Assembly (NCBI RefSeq): GCF_046115505.1
Contig: NZ_CP170736.1
Location: 1,452,743-1,516,742 of the forward strand
DNA from: Dellaglioa kimchii
GTDB lineage: Bacteria; Bacillota; Bacilli; Lactobacillales; Lactobacillaceae
Direction: 5' to 3'
Length of the DNA stretch: 64,000 nt
Part shown: piece by piece, positions 1 to 7,337 of the stretch
Position numbering within the stretch: position 1 is the stretch's first letter
Layout: each line of letters begins with the position of its first letter
Notes under the pieces: model-generated
What the model saw: only the letters and a program-made list of their open reading frames with translations
The model's database searches: none
Told to the model about the DNA's origin: nothing
Position numbers and translations under genes: made by a program

Positions 1-109
1 AGAACGCTTAAAAGTTGCACTTAAAAAACGTCATTTTGAAGTTCCGGACGACTATATGACAGAGGAAGGTATGGTAGATTGGTTATGGCAATTAAATTCA
101 ACGAAGTAG
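1..109 (+). CDS. ecfA1: ECF transporter ATPase EcfA1, C-terminal end (partial)
   Basis: The open frame enters at base 2 and ends at a TAG at 107-109, giving the last 35 residues (starts ERLKVALKK, ends LWQLNSTK). No catalytic motif lies in this piece. The assignment rests on context: ecfA1 normally precedes ecfA2 and ecfT and overlaps ecfA2, as seen here. EcfA1 and EcfA2 form the ATPase pair of the energy-coupling factor module that powers vitamin-binding S components. The 5' part lies outside the window. The call is inference from synteny plus a plausible C-terminus. Confidence 0.75.
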   Translation, partial: ERLKVALKKRHFEVPDDYMTEEGMVDWLWQLNSTK

Positions 110-963
110 CCTTTACCTACCAAAAAGGGACACCTTTTGAAAGTCGGGCGCTACATAATATCAATCTTGAAATTGAGGACGGCTCATTTACAGCAATTGT
201 TGGACATACAGGTTCTGGTAAATCGACCCTATTACAACATTTAAATGGCCTATTAAAACCAACTGAAGGTAAAATTACAATTGGTAATCAAATTATTACC
301 CCAGAAACGGCCAATAAAACGTTAAATGATTTACGAAAACAAGTTGGGATTGTTTTTCAATTTCCCGAAGCACAACTGTTTGAAGAAACGGTTATTAAAG
401 ATGTGGCATTTGCGCCAAAAAACTTTGGTAAAACAAATGAAGAAGCTGAGAAAATAGCGACAAAAATGTTGAAATTAGTTGGGTTACCAGAGAACATCTA
501 TCAGCAATCACCATTTGACCTCTCTGGTGGACAAATGCGTCGCGTAGCAATCGCTGGAATTCTTGCTATGGAACCTAAAATCCTGGTTTTAGACGAACCA
601 ACAGCAGGATTGGATCCTAAAGGTCGTGTTGATATGATGGCAATGTTCGAAGAACTTCATCGTGAACAAAATTTGACGATTATTCTCGTGACGCATCAAA
701 TGGACGATGTGGCGAATTATGCGAATCACGCTATTATCATGTCAAAAGGAACGATTATTAAATCGGGTACACCAAGAGAAGTTTTCGCTGATCCAGAGTT
801 CTTATTAAGTAATCATTTGAACGTGCCAACAACAACATTATTTTCAAAAAAATTAATTGAAAAAGGCTTTGAATTCAAGGAGATGCCTTTAACAGAAAAT
901 GAATTAGCCGACGACCTTGTCACGCTACTAAGCCAAAATGGAGGTCCTGACGCTAATGAATAA
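85..963 (+). CDS. ecfA2: ECF transporter ATP-binding protein EcfA2
   Basis: ATPase subunit of the energy-coupling factor module for vitamin and micronutrient uptake, acting on the cytoplasmic face of the membrane. With ATG at 85 the protein has 292 residues. Walker A GHTGSGKST lies at about 40-48, the Q-loop FQFPEAQLFE at 91-100, the signature LSGGQ at 146-150 and Walker B ILVLDEP from 166. A TTG at 79 is an alternative start with better spacing (9 nt) from GGAAGG at 64-69. The homologous start MAIKF favours 85. It overlaps the end of ecfA1 by 25 nt and ecfT by 8 nt, so the three are translationally coupled. The family is very secure. Confidence 0.95.
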   Translation: MAIKFNEVAFTYQKGTPFESRALHNINLEIEDGSFTAIVGHTGSGKSTLLQHLNGLLKPTEGKITIGNQIITPETANKTLNDLRKQVGIVFQFPEAQLFEETVIKDVAFAPKNFGKTNEEAEKIATKMLKLVGLPENIYQQSPFDLSGGQMRRVAIAGILAMEPKILVLDEPTAGLDPKGRVDMMAMFEELHREQNLTIILVTHQMDDVANYANHAIIMSKGTIIKSGTPREVFADPEFLLSNHLNVPTTTLFSKKLIEKGFEFKEMPLTENELADDLVTLLSQNGGPDANE

Positions 964-1750
964 GTTGATTTTTGGACGTTACATAGCGGGTGATTCACTC
1001 GTTCACCGCATGGATCCGCGTGCTAAATTAGTTTTGAGTTTTTATTTTGTCGGAATAATCTTTATGGCAAATAATTGGCAAAGTTTTTCCATGCTTTTAG
1101 TTTTTACGTTAGGTTGTATTTTAGCGTCAAAAATTAATATGAGTTTCTTTTTAAAAGGTGTCCGGCCATTAATTTGGTTGATTATCTTTACGGTTGCTTT
1201 GCAAATGCTATTTTCAAGTGGTGGCCAAATGTATTGGCATTGGGGGATTTTTAAAATTTCTCAATTTGGTGTGACAAATGGATTATATATTTTTTGTCGA
1301 TTCATTTTAATTATTTTTATGTCAACGTTATTGACGCTGTCAACGGCACCACTCCAGCTAGCAGATGCGATTGAATCTTTATTGAAACCACTTAAAGCAA
1401 TCAAATTTCCAGTTTATGAAATTGCGTTAATGTTATCAATCGCGTTACGGTTTGTCCCAACATTGATGGATGAAACAGAAAAAATTATGAACGCTCAACG
1501 AGCTCGAGGTGTGAACTTCGGGCAAGGGTCGTTAATTAAACAAATGCAATCAATTATCCCGTTGTTAATTCCATTATTTGTCAGTTCGTTCAATCGTGCC
1601 GAAGATTTAGCGATTGCCATGGAATCTCGTGGTTACCAGGGTGGAGAAGGTCGAACAAAATATCGTATTTTAAAATGGCGGACGGCTGATACGTTAGCTT
1701 TTGTTTTATTCGCTGTCGTTACCGTTGCATTAGTCTACCTCAAAAATTAA
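956..1750 (+). CDS. ecfT: ECF transporter transmembrane protein EcfT
   Basis: Membrane scaffold of the ECF transporter; it couples EcfA1/EcfA2 to exchangeable S components such as the one encoded at 35225-35815. It has 264 residues with several hydrophobic segments (about 25-60, 70-85, 107-130, 200-212 and 242-262). Two coupling motifs that contact the ATPases are visible: ARG at about 183-185 and a variant SRG at about 224-226, where ARG is usual. The start is ATG 956, 11 nt after GGAGG at 940-944, and it overlaps the ecfA2 stop. truA follows after 12 nt, so all belong to one operon. Confidence 0.94.
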   Translation: MNKLIFGRYIAGDSLVHRMDPRAKLVLSFYFVGIIFMANNWQSFSMLLVFTLGCILASKINMSFFLKGVRPLIWLIIFTVALQMLFSSGGQMYWHWGIFKISQFGVTNGLYIFCRFILIIFMSTLLTLSTAPLQLADAIESLLKPLKAIKFPVYEIALMLSIALRFVPTLMDETEKIMNAQRARGVNFGQGSLIKQMQSIIPLLIPLFVSSFNRAEDLAIAMESRGYQGGEGRTKYRILKWRTADTLAFVLFAVVTVALVYLKN

Positions 1751-1762
1751 GGATGAATAAAT

Positions 1763-2527
1763 ATGTCAGTACGTTTTAAAATTACCGTTGCTTATGATGG
1801 CGCAGCTTTTGCAGGGTTTCAGAGGCAGCCAAATCAACGAACAGTTGAATCTGTCTTAGAAAAAGCAGTAACAATTATGAGTAAATCAGAAGTACCAGTT
1901 AGAATTTATGGTTCAGGCCGAACAGATGCTGGTGTTCATGCCTTGGGACAGGTTTTTCATTTTGACTTCATGCATGAAATTCCAGAAACTAGCATGATGA
2001 GAGCATTGAACAGTTTATTGCCACTGGATGTTCAAGTTAAAAAGGCCGAACTTGTCAGTGATGATTTCCATTCACGCTATAGTACGCACGGTAAACGTTA
2101 TATGTATCGTGTTTCTCAAGGTGAATTTACTGATCCATTTAAACGCTTCTACACGGGTCATTATAAATACAAGATAGATATCGCCAAAATTGAAGAAGCA
2201 TTACCTGATTTAGTTGGCGAACATGATTTTTCTAGTTTCGTGGCGGCAGGTAGCCAGGTTACAGATCACGTTCGGACGATTTATGAGGCAACCGTGAGAG
2301 AAGATAAAGAAAACCATGAAATTATTTTTGAGTTTTATGGAAATGGCTTTCTGTACAATATGGTCCGGATTTTAGTCGCTACACTCCTAGAAATAGGGAA
2401 CGGCCGGCGTCCGGTTCATGATATTTTACGGTTATATGAAGTAAAGGATCGACAACAAGCCCGAGAAACAGCTCCGGCGAGTGGATTATATTTAAAAAAG
2501 GTTTATTATCCGGACGAATTAGGGTAA
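1763..2527 (+). CDS. truA: tRNA pseudouridine(38-40) synthase TruA
   Basis: Converts uridines 38-40 of the tRNA anticodon arm to pseudouridine. It has 254 residues, usual for the family. The catalytic aspartate sits in GSGRTDAGVHA (Asp55). The conserved region around residues 200-210 (GNGFLYNMVRIL) and the C-terminal ETAPASGLYL motif are present. It starts with ATG 12 nt after ecfT behind GGATG, so it is read with the ecf genes. Its position between ecfT and rplM is the standard lactobacillar and streptococcal arrangement. Confidence 0.95.
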   Translation: MSVRFKITVAYDGAAFAGFQRQPNQRTVESVLEKAVTIMSKSEVPVRIYGSGRTDAGVHALGQVFHFDFMHEIPETSMMRALNSLLPLDVQVKKAELVSDDFHSRYSTHGKRYMYRVSQGEFTDPFKRFYTGHYKYKIDIAKIEEALPDLVGEHDFSSFVAAGSQVTDHVRTIYEATVREDKENHEIIFEFYGNGFLYNMVRILVATLLEIGNGRRPVHDILRLYEVKDRQQARETAPASGLYLKKVYYPDELG

Positions 2528-2612
2528 TATAGAAGGTATTGACAATATGAATACTAAGACAATTTTAAATCTGAAAAGGTGTTATTTATTTGTGGGATGC
2601 CCATAAATTAGA

Positions 2613-2641
2613 TTGACAAATTGACTTTTAATAGTTAATAT
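2613..2641 (+). promoter_or_regulatory. Putative sigma-A promoter of rplM-rpsI
   Basis: TTGACA at 2613-2618 is followed, after 17 nt, by TAATAT at 2636-2641. Overlapping alternatives exist (TTGACT 2621-2626 with TATAAA 2642-2647), so the exact hexamers are uncertain. It lies in the 200-nt gap between truA and rplM. Confidence 0.5.
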
Positions 2642-2649
2642 TATAAATG

Positions 2650-2729
2650 GTATTGTTTGCCCCACTGATAGGCCCCGGAAACTTATTTGAGTGTCAAACA
2701 AACAACATGAAAAAACGGAGGAAACAATC
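2650..2729 (+). promoter_or_regulatory. Ribosomal protein L13 leader, putative
   Basis: The 5' untranslated region of rplM can fold: TTGTTTG at 2653-2659 is the exact reverse complement of CAAACAA at 2695-2701, closing a stem with a C/G-rich interior. L13 leaders that mediate autoregulation are known upstream of rplM in low-GC Gram-positives. The match here rests on position and this one helix only, not on a covariance model. Confidence 0.45.
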
Positions 2730-3173
2730 GTGCGTACAACTTATTTAGCAAAAAAAGGCGAAATAGAACGTAAATGGTATGTTATTGATGCAACTGATAT
2801 TTCTTTAGGTCGCTTATCAACTGTCGTTGCTTCTATCTTACGCGGTAAAAACAAACCAACATTCACACCTAATGTGGATACTGGTGATAACGTTATTGTT
2901 ATCAATGCAGAAAAGGTTGGTTTAACTGGTCACAAAGCTGACAGAAAATTATACCAACATCATACAGATCATCCAGGTGGTTTAAAAACTCGTACTGCTG
3001 GTGATTTCCGTGCCAACGATCCTGAAAAATTGATTGCTTTCTCTGTTAAAGGTATGCTTCCAAAAGGTACTCTTGGTAAAGAACAAGCATTGAAATTACA
3101 CGTATATCGTGGTGCAGAACATGATCAACAAGCACAACAACCAGAAACTTTAGATATTACAAACTTAATTTAA
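2730..3173 (+). CDS. rplM: 50S ribosomal protein L13
   Basis: Large-subunit ribosomal protein of 147 residues starting MRTTYLAKKGEIERKWYVID. The start is GTG at 2730, 8 nt after GGAGG at 2717-2721. The reading frame is open further upstream to 2691 but that part has no homology-like character and lies in the leader. The conserved DATDISLGRL and LPKGTLGKEQ segments identify the family. rpsI follows after 13 nt and is co-transcribed. Confidence 0.97.
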   Translation: MRTTYLAKKGEIERKWYVIDATDISLGRLSTVVASILRGKNKPTFTPNVDTGDNVIVINAEKVGLTGHKADRKLYQHHTDHPGGLKTRTAGDFRANDPEKLIAFSVKGMLPKGTLGKEQALKLHVYRGAEHDQQAQQPETLDITNLI

Positions 3174-3186
3174 GGAGGCAATTGAA

Positions 3187-3579
3187 ATGGCTCAAGTCGT
3201 ATATTCAGGAACAGGTCGTCGTAAAAACTCAGTAGCTCGCGTACGTTTAGTACCAGGTACTGGTAAAATTACTATCAACAACAAAGCAATTGAAGATTAC
3301 ATTCCATTTGCTAACTTACGTGAAGTAGTCTTACAACCATTTAACGCTACAGAAACATTAGGTAGTTATGATGTTTTAGTTAACGCTAATGGTGGTGGCT
3401 TCTCAGGTCAAGCTGGCGCAGTTCGCCATGGTATTGCTCGCGCATTACTTACAGTAGATCCAGATTTCCGTGCTGCTCTTAAATCTGCAGGATTACTTAC
3501 TCGTGATCCTCGTATGAAAGAACGTAAGAAACCAGGTCTTAAGAAAGCTCGTAAAGCAAGCCAATTCTCAAAACGTTAA
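3187..3579 (+). CDS. rpsI: 30S ribosomal protein S9
   Basis: Small-subunit protein of 130 residues with the typical GTGRRKNSVARVRL start and the basic tail ending in FSKR that reaches the P-site tRNA. RBS AGGAGG at 3173-3178. Its last 56 nt are the left copy of a 59-bp repeat that recurs at 6629-6687, so the 3' end of this gene was probably an integration site for a mobile element. The coding sequence itself is intact. Confidence 0.97.
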   Translation: MAQVVYSGTGRRKNSVARVRLVPGTGKITINNKAIEDYIPFANLREVVLQPFNATETLGSYDVLVNANGGGFSGQAGAVRHGIARALLTVDPDFRAALKSAGLLTRDPRMKERKKPGLKKARKASQFSKR

Positions 3580-3582
3580 TAT
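3524..3582 (+). repeat. rpsI-side copy of a 59-bp direct repeat (candidate attL)
   Basis: The 3' end of rpsI plus 3 nt. It aligns without gaps to 6629-6687 at 50 of 59 positions. The repeat brackets about 3 kb holding IS remnants and a restriction-like gene, as expected for an element that inserted into the rpsI 3' end and restored the gene. No integrase is left, so the element identity is unknown. Confidence 0.7.
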
Positions 3583-3603
3583 ATATTTATATCGATATTT
3601 TGA

Positions 3604-3639
3604 AGCACTTCACAAAGCAATTTGTGAAGTGCTTTTTTT
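3604..3639 (+). terminator. Terminator of the rplM-rpsI operon
   Basis: Perfect 13-bp stem AGCACTTCACAAA (3604-3616) with its complement at 3621-3633, loop GCAA, and seven T at 3633-3639. Confidence 0.93.
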
Positions 3640-3653
3640 GTTTCATTGCGGTT

Positions 3654-3800
3654 CTATTGCAACTGTTGTTGGTGCATAATATTATGAAGTTTAAACGTAT
3701 AAAATATTTTAGTTCAGATCCTACGAAATTTTCTAAATCCAAAACCAACAAGTGTTATGATCCCTTTTATGATAATCATAGTTAAAACCAAACTTCAGAA
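3654..3800 (-). pseudogene. Possible C-terminal scrap of an ISL3-like transposase
   Basis: Read on the minus strand, the segment gives a short stretch containing LVGFGFRKFRRI, one stop, then TKIFYTFKLHNI, ending at TAG (3656-3654). This resembles the basic and aromatic C-terminal end of ISL3-family transposases (...GFRNFxNFxxRI...). There is no start and no catalytic part, and the frame is broken. The resemblance is by eye only. The segment CAACTGTTGTTGGTG at 3660-3674 recurs at 52298-52312 near another intergenic hairpin. Confidence 0.3.
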
Positions 3801-3822
3801 CTCTTCGGTGTTTTTAACCTAA

Positions 3823-4180
3823 CAAGCACGTTCTTGGGTTCATAAAGCGCAACAAGGTGGCTATAAAGCATTTATTGATAATCGTGGTCATTGTAAAGAT
3901 CAATCAGAACTAACTATTTTAGATAAAGCAAATTTAAATATTCGCGAGCGATAAAGTCCACTGGAAGACCAAAAATAATGTGAGGACTTTATGAAAAATG
4001 GCTGGAACTTCAGCGAAAGGAGTGAATAAACAAAGTCGAGTATCATACCAAGCAATCAAAGATATTAGTCAAGGAAAGCATAGCGCAATAACAAAGTTTC
4101 TAAAAATAATTGGTGTTAGCCAGATAGGATTACGGCAAAGATTTAAAAAGGCGAAAAATTGTTTGCAAATCGTACGATAA
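3823..4180 (+). pseudogene. Decayed IS3-family transposase (orfA and orfB fragments)
   Basis: An open stretch at 3823-3954 encodes ARSWVHKAQQGGYKAF then DNRGHCKDQSELTILDKANL, which looks like the helix-turn-helix and leucine-rich end of an IS3 OrfA. After a frame change, 4013-4180 encodes VNKQSRVSYQAIKDISQGKH and a GVS motif, as at the start of an IS3/IS150-type OrfB. No DDE catalytic residues are present and no terminal inverted repeats were found. Neither fragment starts or ends properly, so this is a dead remnant inside the rpsI-linked insertion. Family assignment is by pattern recognition only. Confidence 0.6.
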
Positions 4181-4766
4181 AGAATTTAATGAACGTACTA
4201 AAAACTGGTACTGAAAACTGGGACTAAAAATTAATTTAGATAATGATTTAAATACTCACGTTTAAATGCAAGTTGTATAGGTAGGTAAAAGGTGCAAATA
4301 TTATTGATATTCCAAAATATAAAAATATTGACACTTATGACATGCCATAATGATGGAAAAGATACCAGGTAATTTAAGAAGAGTTGATAGAAAAATATGA
4401 GTAGATTTGAAAATAAAATATCTGCTTTAGGATATATATGTTTAAAGGGGGCTAGTCCTTACTAACTGTTTATATTAGGTTATAACACGATATGTGATAT
4501 TAGTTGTGAGTATATGTTAAACGTTCAAGTTAATAAAATGTTGTCTAATGATATAAATTATATGAAGTGAAAACGTTTTAAAGGATAATTATTTTTTGTC
4601 AGTTTATTAAAGATATTAATACCATGACCAGTGGCATGTTCGGTTGTTATTAAGAAGATGAGAGACATATAGAAATGGGCACTGTAAGAAATAAGGTAAG
4701 GTTGAAATGCCATTGATAGTAGAATATAATGAATAGGAATTCAATGATCGAATAATAAGGGAGAAG
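4181..4766. other. AT-rich stretch without a recognisable gene
   Basis: No frame is long enough or has a convincing ribosome binding site. A broken frame around 4279-4410 reads GANIIDIPKYKNIDTYDMP, then stops, then WKRYQVI and EELIEKYE. It may be a decayed coding sequence, but the family was not recognised. The stretch lies inside the island remnant, directly upstream of the DUF262 gene, so that gene's promoter should be here; no strong hexamer pair stands out. Confidence 0.5.
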
Positions 4767-6581
4767 ATGAATTTGGAAGAGATAAAATCGGAAATGGAAA
4801 CTTTAAATCAAGTACTTTTAGAGGGGACTAAAACATATGTAATCCCTGATTTTCAAAGAAATTTTATTTGGGGACGGGATGAAGTAGAGGATCTGTTTAA
4901 TGATTTTTCAGAGGATACGGAATCTTTTTCAAAATCAAATAGTGACCTGCAAGGCTATCTTTTAGGAAATATAGTTCTAATAGAGAGTAATAGTAATGAG
5001 TACCTAGTTATAGATGGTCAGCAAAGGCTTACTACAATAACATTACTATTTAAGGCTTTATATCAAAGAATTTCTGTCATATTAGATGAAGCTGAAAATG
5101 GAGAGAGAGACCAGTGGGTGAAGAGAATTGGTAATCTAGAATCGGGTTTTCAATTAAGTGATGAGGAATTTAAATTTAAGGGACTTAGGATAAAACATGC
5201 TGAAGGTCTGTCTTTTGGGGAGTACTACAGAAAAATAATTAGAGATTCTAGAGACACGAATGATCTTGAAATGGAATCAGATAAAAATATATTAGATGTT
5301 TATGATACGATTACTGAGCGTTTATCTGAACTGACAAATGAGCAATTAACAAAATTCATTGTCTATATTAAGACTAAGGTTAAATTGATTGTAACTATCG
5401 CACCTTCGGAAGGTAAAGCATTCCAATTATTTGAAGTTTTGAATGATAGAGGTCGTTCGTTAGAACCTATGGATCTAGTCAAAAATACATTTTTAAAGCA
5501 ATTACGATTAGATGGTTTTAGTGAAGAAGAAACTAAAAATTTTAATTCTAACTGGAATGGATTCATTGAGGAATTAACAATATCTGAAAAAAAGAAAATT
5601 AAGTCATCAACATTTATGAAGCATTTTATCGTGGCAAATTACTCTAAAAATATTAAGCAGGATAAGTTATTTGATTTCTTTAAAAAAGAAAATAAGCTTT
5701 CTAGTAATGATATTTTGAGATTGTCTCAAAATATGAAGAGTAACGCACACATATATACCAGTATTGAAAATGATCCTTTACATAATGATTTTTTATCTGA
5801 GAATAATAATATGTATATTATATTTAAAATATTGGGAATGAAACAACTACATCCAATATTGATGCAATTCTATGATGCTGATAAACCCATAAAAGAAGAA
5901 GTAGTTGATATATGTGTTAAATATGGAGCAACGATTGTATTCTCATTAACACAGACTAATATAGTTGAAAAAGCACTTCCATCTGTTATAAAAGGAATCT
6001 CTAAAGTGAAAGATCTAAAAGAAAAAAAAGACAAATTATTAGATATTGTTAGAGGAGAAGCTGAGACGTCTAGACAGAAATTACCGAATATAATAAAGAA
6101 ATATAATTTTAATAAGTCTTCAGGAAAACCTACAACAATATTAAAATTTATTGAATTATATTGTAATAAGAATAATTTAATTGTAAAACCAAATAAAAAA
6201 ATATCAAAAGAACATATTTTAGCAGAAAAAACTGAAATATCTAATTATGAAGAATATGGTTTTAGCGGTGAGGAGGAGTTTAAACAATATTTAAATAGAA
6301 TGGGTAATTTAACGTTGTTATATACTGACGAAAATACTTCTGCAGGCATTAAAGCTATAAGTGAGAAGAGGAATATCTACGAGAAAAGTGAATTTATGGT
6401 TACCAGAACCATGGTGAAGAATGAAGAGACTGCCATAAAAAATGGTTTAGAGACAGAAAAATTATCTGTTTTGAATGAATTAGAACCTGCTTATAACTTA
6501 GAAGATGTTTGGAGTAAACAGGAAATTGAAGACCGGGGTAGTAATTTGTCCGAGTTACTTCTAAAATATATAGGTCTTTAG
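4767..6581 (+). CDS. DUF262 and DUF1524 domain protein (GmrSD-type restriction-like)
   Basis: A 604-residue protein with the hallmarks of the GmrS-GmrD fusion family. The DUF262 part has IPDFQRNFIW at about 26-35, DGQQRLTT at 83-90 (the nucleotide-hydrolysing loop) and FEVLNDRGRSLEPMDLVK at 222-239. The C-terminal DUF1524 part has an HNH-like nuclease core: EHILAE (His483), GNLTLL (Asn514) and KRNIYEKSEF from 534. The usual EHILP proline is alanine here. Family members cut modified phage DNA (type IV restriction) or act as partners in other defence systems. ATG 4767 lies only 3 nt after GGGAG; TTG 4773 is better spaced. It is alone, with no methylase or dnd/ssp genes, within the decayed rpsI-linked insertion. 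Defence is inferred; the target is unknown. Confidence 0.82.
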   Translation: MNLEEIKSEMETLNQVLLEGTKTYVIPDFQRNFIWGRDEVEDLFNDFSEDTESFSKSNSDLQGYLLGNIVLIESNSNEYLVIDGQQRLTTITLLFKALYQRISVILDEAENGERDQWVKRIGNLESGFQLSDEEFKFKGLRIKHAEGLSFGEYYRKIIRDSRDTNDLEMESDKNILDVYDTITERLSELTNEQLTKFIVYIKTKVKLIVTIAPSEGKAFQLFEVLNDRGRSLEPMDLVKNTFLKQLRLDGFSEEETKNFNSNWNGFIEELTISEKKKIKSSTFMKHFIVANYSKNIKQDKLFDFFKKENKLSSNDILRLSQNMKSNAHIYTSIENDPLHNDFLSENNNMYIIFKILGMKQLHPILMQFYDADKPIKEEVVDICVKYGATIVFSLTQTNIVEKALPSVIKGISKVKDLKEKKDKLLDIVRGEAETSRQKLPNIIKKYNFNKSSGKPTTILKFIELYCNKNNLIVKPNKKISKEHILAEKTEISNYEEYGFSGEEEFKQYLNRMGNLTLLYTDENTSAGIKAISEKRNIYEKSEFMVTRTMVKNEETAIKNGLETEKLSVLNELEPAYNLEDVWSKQEIEDRGSNLSELLLKYIGL

Positions 6582-6628
6582 GATATATGAAGTAAGTGGT
6601 TAGTGATAGGAAAAGTATATATTATAAT

Positions 6629-6687
6629 GTAAGAAACTAGGTCCTAAGAAAGCTTATAAAGTAAGCTAATTCTAAAAATATTAATAT
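6629..6687 (+). repeat. Degenerate copy of the rpsI 3' end (candidate attR)
   Basis: Same length as 3524-3582 and identical at 50 of 59 positions. Seven of the nine differences are C to T or G to A going from rpsI to this copy. It has in-frame stops, so it is no longer coding. It marks the far end of the proposed insertion. Confidence 0.7.
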
Positions 6688-6708
6688 CATTTATATATTA
6701 ATATTTTT
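6674..6708 (+). terminator. AT-only terminator-like hairpin
   Basis: Perfect 14-bp stem AAAAATATTAATAT (6674-6687) with ATATTAATATTTTT (6695-6708), 7-nt loop. It contains only A and T pairs, so it is weak as a terminator. It stands at the place equivalent to the rpsI terminator and could serve the DUF262 gene. Confidence 0.4.
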
Positions 6709-6922
6709 AGATGGTTTCCATTTTATTAGGAAATAATTTTTTGCTAAATTCTGAAGATTAAAAATATGATACAAAACAATTGGCTGAAAATGTGAATTTA
6801 ATATTTCTTTAGGTAGACTTGAAAGAATTATTAAATGAAATACAGTATGTTAAAAAAAATATAACATCTGCATCTTTTTAAAAAGATGTTTGGTTAAATT
6901 AATTTGAAGGGACGAATAAAAA

Positions 6923-7171
6923 ATGGCAGCAGAAATTAAAGTAAACAACAACGATTCGTTAACAATAAAGTATGTGACTAGCGAACAACTACAGACGTTT
7001 AATATCATTTTTGGTAATCCAATAAAAAGCGGGCTTATTGTCAATCCAATTAATCAACAATATCAAATTGTACCCGTTACTATCAATGGGAAAAAGTATG
7101 CTTATAGTGTCTACGATGCAACAAATAATGGGAAAAATTTATATACAATAGAACTTCAAATGATGAAATAA
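6923..7171 (+). CDS. Hypothetical 82-aa protein
   Basis: ATG 6923 follows GAAGGGA (6906-6912). The product is 82 residues, begins MAAEIKVNNNDSL and is rich in Asn, Ile and Tyr. It has no signal peptide and no membrane segment. I do not recognise the family. The alternation of polar and hydrophobic residues suggests a small beta-rich domain, which is inference. It sits just right of the putative attR and upstream of the lac promoter, ending before the 30-bp hairpin at 7197-7265. Confidence 0.6.
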   Translation: MAAEIKVNNNDSLTIKYVTSEQLQTFNIIFGNPIKSGLIVNPINQQYQIVPVTINGKKYAYSVYDATNNGKNLYTIELQMMK

Positions 7172-7196
7172 TTTAAGCAAATAATTTAATAAATGG

Positions 7197-7265
7197 AGAG
7201 CTATGACCAATACCCCAATCGTTAAAGTAAAAAAATTTAACGATTGGGGTATTGGTCATAGCTCT
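7197..7265 (+). terminator. Perfect 30-bp inverted repeat with T-tract
   Basis: Arms 7197-7226 and 7236-7265 are exact reverse complements with a 9-nt loop, followed by TTTTT (7265-7269). It is much longer than a normal terminator. It ends the 82-aa gene, and its tail runs into the -35 box of the lac promoter at 7268. Confidence 0.8.
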
Positions 7266-7267
7266 TT

Positions 7268-7296
7268 TTGACATCACCCAAAAGAAAACATATACT
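7268..7296 (+). promoter_or_regulatory. Promoter of lacLM
   Basis: Consensus-like TTGACA (7268-7273), 17-nt spacer, TATACT (7291-7296). Confidence 0.8.
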
Positions 7297-7302
7297 TAAT
7301 TA

Positions 7303-7316
7303 CGAAAACGCTTTTA
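7303..7316 (+). promoter_or_regulatory. cre site (CcpA) of lacLM
   Basis: CGAAAACGCTTTTA matches 12 of 14 positions of the cre consensus TGWAANCGNTNWCA. It sits just downstream of the -10 box, where CcpA binding represses. Confidence 0.7.
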
Positions 7317-7337
7317 TATAAAAACGGAGGCAAATAA

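Larger units (their letters stand above)
6582..6922. other. Right end of the island remnant and leader of the 82-aa gene
   Basis: Holds the second copy of the rpsI 3' repeat (6629-6687), an all-AT hairpin (6674-6708) and an 18-bp palindrome CATCTTTTTAAAAAGATG at 6871-6888 about 35 nt before the next start codon. The rest is AT-rich with no recognisable gene. Confidence 0.6.

Noticed and set aside
813..998. Minus-strand frame over the ecfA2/ecfT junction
   Set aside because: Antisense shadow of two secure genes, no RBS.
3600..3785. 61-codon plus-strand frame over the rpsI terminator
   Set aside because: It begins inside the terminator hairpin, has no RBS and overlaps the transposase-like scrap.
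3823..6581. Active prophage, ICE or functional transposon
   Set aside because: No integrase, relaxase, structural genes or complete transposase; only scraps and one cargo gene.
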